A program made the position numbers and the translations under genes. Below the pieces are notes generated by a model. That model did not search any database, had not been told where the DNA came from, and worked only from the letters and a program-made list of their open reading frames with translations. This document shows, in pieces, positions 38,950-42,044 of a stretch of 42,044 bases of DNA. This stretch comes from a virus: the IMG/VR virus record IMGVR_UViG_3300033233_000077, positions 1 to 42,044 of that record, one strand, 5' to 3'. Numbering within the stretch: position 1 is the stretch's first letter; each line of letters opens with the position of its first letter.

Positions 38950-39462
38950 ATGTTCACTCAATTAGAATGGTCTGAAATCGTCTCAAAAGGTGTTGCGAAG
39001 GTTGAATCCATGAAGGCCGCCAACACGGTGGCATCCCCATCTGGATGCGTATTCTGGACTGCTGCAAATGTTCAAGGTTACGGCGTTGTGACGGTCAAAA
39101 CTTCGGTTGGATGGCGAACGTTTCGCATAACGCGATTGATCGCAGCTGCGGCTGGAATGGTAGATATGTCCGATCCGAAGTCGATGGTATGCCACCGATG
39201 CGACAAACCTGAGTGCATCAACAGAGATCATTTCTTCAGAGGAACTCAAGCTGACAATCTTCACGATGCGAATGAGAAAGGCCGGATGGTGGTTCCTAAC
39301 TTGCAGGGCGTGGAACATCCTCACGCCAAACTTTCAGAGGATCAAGTTCGAGCAATCAGATGCGCGTCTGGTTCACAGCGAGAACTGGGGCGACGATTCG
39401 GAGTGAGTCACTTCGCTATCGGGCAGATAAAACGCGGCAAACAATACAGGAGCGTACTATGA
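38950..39462 (+). CDS. HNH endonuclease inserted in the glycan cassette
   Basis: A 170-aa HNH protein. The core is MVCHRCDKPECINRDHFFRGTQADNLHDANEKGR, from about residue 80, of the phage NUMOD/HNH type with the C-x2-C and N-R-D-H parts. The C-terminal LSEDQVRAIRCASGSQRELGRRFGVSHFAIGQI is an AP2-like/HTH recognition helix pattern common in homing endonucleases. Its stop overlaps the start of glycosyltransferase 4 (ATGA) and its 3' end contains the AGGAG Shine-Dalgarno sequence for that gene, so insertion has kept coupling. It is likely mobile. Confidence 0.88.
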   Translation: MFTQLEWSEIVSKGVAKVESMKAANTVASPSGCVFWTAANVQGYGVVTVKTSVGWRTFRITRLIAAAAGMVDMSDPKSMVCHRCDKPECINRDHFFRGTQADNLHDANEKGRMVVPNLQGVEHPHAKLSEDQVRAIRCASGSQRELGRRFGVSHFAIGQIKRGKQYRSVL

Positions 39463-40247
39463 CAGTTTTCGGGATGTTGAGGATTAAGGACGAGAATCGC
39501 TGGATTCGGCAGGTGATTGAGGCTGCGTTGCCACTATGCGAACGCATCTTCATTCTCGACGATCACTCGACCGACGCCACGCCGGAAATCTGCGCTGAGA
39601 TGGGCGAACGCGTCACCGTCATCAATTCCGCGTTTGAAGGCTTCGACGAATCGCGAGATCGGGAATACCTGCTGTCGAGGCTGCTCAACAGCGTCGGAGA
39701 TAACCACCTGTGCGGTGACGTGCACAGCCCGTTCTGGGCGCTAGCAATCGACGGTGACGAACTGCTGGACGGTGCCGGAGTTCAGGCTATCCGCGAGACG
39801 CTGGCAGCTACACCGTACCACGCGTTCAAGTTGCCGATTCGATATTTGTGGAACTCCGATCTTAGTCTCGTGACCACGCCGGGGCACCGCAAGGTTCGCA
39901 TGGACGGGGTGTACCAAACGTTTGCCAGACCGTCAGTATTCAGGCTGATGAACACAAACTTCCGGTTTCAGCGAACGCCGTTTGGCAACGGGGCGAACTT
40001 TCATTGCTCCAGCATTCCGCAAGAACTGCTTCACGCGGCTCACGTACCGATACCTGGCGCTCCGCTTTGGCATCTTGGGTACAACTACTGTGAAGACCGC
40101 ATCCGGAAATACGAATGGTACAACCGGCTGGACCCTAACAACGAACCGGAAGACCGTTACCGGCACATGGTAGCCGGGGACGTGCCAGAGGTAGACGCTG
40201 ACGCAGTCCTAAAGCACGCGGGGCCGCTGAGGCTTGAAATGCTGTAA
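39459..40247 (+). CDS. GT2-like glycosyltransferase 4
   Basis: A 262-aa enzyme starting MTVFGMLRIKDENRWIRQVI. The nucleotide-binding site is FILDDHSTDATPEIC (~31-45) and the DxD is AIDGDELLDGAG (~96-107). The C-terminal half holds HVPIPGAPLWHLGY and a DRIRKYEWYNRLDPN segment that I recall from glycan biosynthesis glycosyltransferases of phages and bacteria. ATG 39459 overlaps the HNH stop with AGGAG 8 nt upstream. It ends the cassette and is followed by a terminator. Confidence 0.8.
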   Translation: MTVFGMLRIKDENRWIRQVIEAALPLCERIFILDDHSTDATPEICAEMGERVTVINSAFEGFDESRDREYLLSRLLNSVGDNHLCGDVHSPFWALAIDGDELLDGAGVQAIRETLAATPYHAFKLPIRYLWNSDLSLVTTPGHRKVRMDGVYQTFARPSVFRLMNTNFRFQRTPFGNGANFHCSSIPQELLHAAHVPIPGAPLWHLGYNYCEDRIRKYEWYNRLDPNNEPEDRYRHMVAGDVPEVDADAVLKHAGPLRLEML

Positions 40248-40279
40248 GCTGTGATTACTCCATTCGTTGAACTCCCTAT

Positions 40280-40321
40280 CGCCGTCAGTCAGGCCTGCAA
40301 GCCGCTGGCGGCGTTTTCTTT
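40280..40321 (+). terminator. Terminator of the glycan cassette
   Basis: CGCCGTCAG (40280-40288) pairs with CTGGCGGCG (40305-40313) over 9 bp with one G-T pair; the loop is 16 nt. TTTTCTTT follows. It lies 32 nt after the last glycosyltransferase stop. Confidence 0.85.
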
Positions 40322-40378
40322 GGTAGTCTGTAAGGCATATGAGAGAGACGGCAGCGTGAACGCGGTTGAGGTAGTGCG

Positions 40379-40400
40379 TTGCAAGTTTGCAACTTTGCAA
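40379..40400. repeat. Triple TTGCAA array, candidate operator
   Basis: Three copies of the palindrome TTGCAA at 40379-40384, 40387-40392 and 40395-40400, spaced by 2 nt (period 8). TTGCAA is also the -35 type seen at several promoters here. No -10 follows at the right distance from any copy, so a protein-binding site is more likely than a promoter. Confidence 0.5.
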
Positions 40401-40472
40401 GGCTGGCGGCTCGACTGGTCTGAATTCTCGCTGATATCTGGATGGGACACCGTGGCATCATTTGGCCGACGA

Positions 40473-40787
40473 ATGTGCTCAATAGTTGTGATGGGAATCG
40501 GATTGTTCATATCAAATCCGTTATCGATGCCGTCTCAAACACCGATGCAATATGAGATAAAATCTGACCTCAAAGCGGCGGCTGCAAGGCTGGATTCTCT
40601 CGAAGCAAAACTTCTGACCATGCCCCAGGATGTCGCCGTGCTCAAAGAACAGACATCGCGAAATACCGCAGCGCTGGAAAGCATGAACACGCGAAGCTGG
40701 GGCTTAATAGCAATGCTATTGGCTTGGGCGTGCCGCAGCCTGTTTTTAGATCTGGGCGGCAAAGAAAGCCGGGCTCGAAAACTTTAG
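40473..40787 (+). CDS. Two-TM membrane protein, lysis candidate
   Basis: From ATG 40473, 104 aa: a hydrophobic N-terminus (MCSIVVMGIGLFI), a helical coiled middle (EIKSDLKAAAARLDSLEAKLL...VLKEQTSRNTAALESM) and a second hydrophobic segment (WGLIAMLLAWACRSLFL) near the end. The layout suits a holin/spanin-type or membrane-bound lysis protein. The frame is open upstream to 40251, and GTG 40357 would give 143 aa; the terminator at 40280-40321 argues against 40251. There is no clear Shine-Dalgarno sequence for 40473, so the start is uncertain. It lies in the gap between the glycan and head modules. Confidence 0.5.
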   Translation: MCSIVVMGIGLFISNPLSMPSQTPMQYEIKSDLKAAAARLDSLEAKLLTMPQDVAVLKEQTSRNTAALESMNTRSWGLIAMLLAWACRSLFLDLGGKESRARKL

Positions 40788-40807
40788 GACGCGAAAACTT
40801 TAGGACG
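40776..40807. repeat. 16-bp perfect tandem duplication at convergent gene ends
   Basis: CGAAAACTTTAGGACG occurs twice in tandem (40776-40791 and 40792-40807). The plus gene stops (TAG) in the first copy at 40785-40787 and the minus gene stops (TAA) in the second at 40800-40802. A recent slippage duplication is likely. Confidence 0.9.
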
Positions 40808-41075
40808 TTTTGACGATAGGCTTGCGGCGGAACACTCCGAGCAAGTTCGCTATGAGCACAGCCATGTTGACCAAATTGGCAACACCTGCCACGGTTGAGT
40901 TGCTCGACCCGATAAGGGTTTGGGCAACTGCTGCAACGGCGGCAGACGCCTTTTCGGCTCCCGTAGTACCGTCCGGGGCAAGGGCTTCAACCGCCTGAAT
41001 AGCGGCAACAACGGCCGGCATAGCGGCGGCGGTCTGATTGTTGATGTTGGTTACGGTGGAATTGAAATCGCTCAT
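40800..41075 (-). CDS. Small membrane-type protein, holin-like candidate
   Basis: A 91-aa protein on the minus strand. It is Ala/Val/Asn-rich, with an amphipathic middle (AMPAVVAAIQAVEALAPDG, GAEKASAAVAAVAQ) and a C-terminal hydrophobic segment (VAGVANLVNMAVLIANLLGVF) followed by a basic end (RRKPIVK). This would fit a small holin or other membrane-acting protein, though a standard holin has more than one clear TM. It is transcribed divergently from the portal gene from a TAAACT element 7 nt before its ATG. Lysis is an inference; no endolysin was found to pair with it. Confidence 0.5.
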   Translation of the reverse strand: MSDFNSTVTNINNQTAAAMPAVVAAIQAVEALAPDGTTGAEKASAAVAAVAQTLIGSSNSTVAGVANLVNMAVLIANLLGVFRRKPIVKTS

Positions 41076-41107
41076 GGTTGCAAGTTTACTGTAAAATCAA
41101 AACCATG
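41073..41107. promoter_or_regulatory. Compact bidirectional leaderless promoter B
   Basis: Left to right: CAT (minus start), GGTTGCA, AGTTTA (minus -10, TAAACT), CTG, TAAAAT at 41092-41097 (plus -10), CAAAACC, ATG 41105 (portal). The two -10 elements are 3 nt apart and each is 7 nt from its start codon. The same arrangement is seen at 2943-2976. Confidence 0.55.
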
Positions 41108-42044
41108 ACGCTGAACCCAAGCACATGGTTCCGACCGGACCCGCCAGCAACACCATTACCCGACCTGATTCGTGTGGCATCTGCCGGCTACCAGCGGGAA
41201 GCCTCGCAGCAGCAGACAATCCGCACGTTATACGGGGCGCTCGATGAGCTGCAGGCGTTGGAAGCGCTGCGTATCCGGGAGCAGTCAGAAGATGACGGCG
41301 AACTGCGGGAAGCGCTGGCAATGGCTGGGCCGACGTGGCAAATGCCAACGGTAGTAAACGGACCCGGCGGAAAGGTACTGCGCGAAGCAATCGACGCGAC
41401 CGGGGCTTACGGAGATGTAGAACTGGCGCTTCAGAACGCGGAATGGCGGCGCGAGGTTAACGGTTCGTGGACGGAGTTCTCACGATGGGGCATTCAGCAG
41501 ATTATGCTGATCTCCCGGCTGTACTTCATCAAAAATCCGATGATCCAGCGCGGCATCAACGTTTCTGCTCAGTACGTGTTTGGGCGCGGCGTGGAGATCA
41601 CAAGCACGGACGAAAGCGCAAATCAGGTTATCAAAGACTTCCTGAAACGTAACGAACGCGTGCTGGGCCAAGTTGCGTTGCAGGATCTCGACCGACGCAA
41701 ATACTACGACGGGAACCTGTTCTTTGCGCTGCATTCCGACCCGCGTGACACCGGCGAAGTCAACATCCGGACTATCGACGCGCTGGAGATTCAGGAGATT
41801 GTATCGGACCCTGACGACACTGATCTGCCGCAATACTACCGGCGGCAATGGGTCAAAAAAGGTTTTGACTACAGAAGCGGCGCGGTATCCTACACAACGA
41901 TCACGGCATGGTATCCGGCTCTCGGTTACGATCCAGCAGACAAGCCGGCAACGATTGGCAGCTACGACGTTATGTGGGATGTTCCGATTTATCACCGGAA
42001 GTGTGGCGGCGTTGGCAAATGGCAGTTTGGCGTTCCGCTGGTTT
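41105..42044 (+). CDS. Portal protein, N-terminal part
   Basis: The first 313 residues of the portal gene, cut by the window end; the rest is at 2-1111. It starts MTLNPSTWFRPDPPATP with no Shine-Dalgarno sequence; TAAAAT ends 7 nt upstream. Portal-like elements include the helical SAGYQREASQQQTI region, a WGIQQIMLISRLYFIKNP segment and DRRKYYDGNLFFALHSDPRD (the wing/stem part). The last 182 nt repeat the left end with only synonymous differences. The TerL gene lies about 8 kb upstream, and the MuF and protease genes follow across the junction. Confidence 0.9.
   Translation, partial: MTLNPSTWFRPDPPATPLPDLIRVASAGYQREASQQQTIRTLYGALDELQALEALRIREQSEDDGELREALAMAGPTWQMPTVVNGPGGKVLREAIDATGAYGDVELALQNAEWRREVNGSWTEFSRWGIQQIMLISRLYFIKNPMIQRGINVSAQYVFGRGVEITSTDESANQVIKDFLKRNERVLGQVALQDLDRRKYYDGNLFFALHSDPRDTGEVNIRTIDALEIQEIVSDPDDTDLPQYYRRQWVKKGFDYRSGAVSYTTITAWYPALGYDPADKPATIGSYDVMWDVPIYHRKCGGVGKWQFGVPLV
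41863..42044. repeat. Terminal overlap, right copy
   Basis: Right-hand copy of 1-182 (four mismatches). Trimming one copy gives a circle of about 41,862 bp with an intact portal gene. Confidence 0.93.

Noticed and set aside
40251-40472. Use of GTG 40251 as start of the membrane protein
   Set aside because: A strong terminator (40280-40321) lies inside the added part and there is no ribosome site. Start 40473, or possibly 40357, is preferred.
1-42044. CRISPR array, tRNA or rRNA genes, integrase with attachment site, insertion sequence
   Set aside because: No regularly spaced repeats, tRNA cloverleaf, recombinase motifs or terminal inverted repeats with transposase were seen on either strand.

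Overview
This window is an essentially complete genome of a tailed double-stranded DNA phage, most likely a siphovirus, probably assembled from a metagenome. Its last 182 bases (41863-42044) repeat its first 182 with four mismatches. The portal gene therefore runs off the right end and continues at the left end, and the non-redundant length is about 41,862 bp. Tail tube, tail chaperone and tape-measure genes are present, but I see no sheath gene. I also see no integrase, repressor, DNA polymerase, primase or RNA polymerase, so the phage leans on its host and lysogeny is not supported. By eye, G+C is in the mid-50s. The host is unknown. Many operon-leading genes have a TANNNT-type -10 element only 6-8 nt before the start codon, which suggests a host that translates leaderless mRNAs. 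Acidobacteriota is only a weak guess, from the style of the small secreted proteins.

Layout. (1) 41105 through the junction to 6798 is the head module: portal, small zinc protein, MuF-like head protein, protease/scaffold, decoration protein and major capsid, ending in a terminator. It is interrupted at 2047-3594 by an inverted HK97-gp10-like gene, two divergent secreted proteins and a small zinc protein. (2) 6886-19616 is the connector and tail module: repeat-rich fibre, head-tail adaptors, tail terminator, tail tube, an HNH endonuclease on the minus strand, tail chaperones G/G-T joined by a -1 frameshift at A7, tape measure, and a 1294-aa hub/fibre protein. (3) 19631-26830 is an early/replication region of small overlapping genes: Cys-rich lipoprotein, DNA-binding protein, Gp157-like, DUF1064-like nuclease, DUF1376-like replication protein, HNH protein and DnaA-like HTH. 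(4) 29564 down to 26739 is a minus-strand operon ending in an SNF2-family helicase. (5) 29714-32993 holds a ParB-like protein, a C5 cytosine methyltransferase and both terminase subunits. (6) 33038-40247 is a long glycan cassette: four glycosyltransferases, a methyltransferase, a reductase-methyltransferase fusion, a cupin, several membrane microproteins and an inserted HNH endonuclease. It ends in a terminator. (7) 40280-41107 holds two small membrane-type proteins that are lysis candidates and the divergent promoter for the portal gene.

The most unusual signals are regulatory. Two leaders of about 100 nt (23362-23465 and 25637-25736) each follow a candidate promoter. Each folds into a short hairpin plus a long hairpin whose loop is complementary to the downstream Shine-Dalgarno sequence, and the two differ in sequence while keeping the pairing. 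Two divergent gene pairs (2945/2974 and 41075/41105) share the same compact symmetric layout: start codon, 6-7 nt, -10 element, 3 nt, opposite -10 element, 7 nt, start codon.
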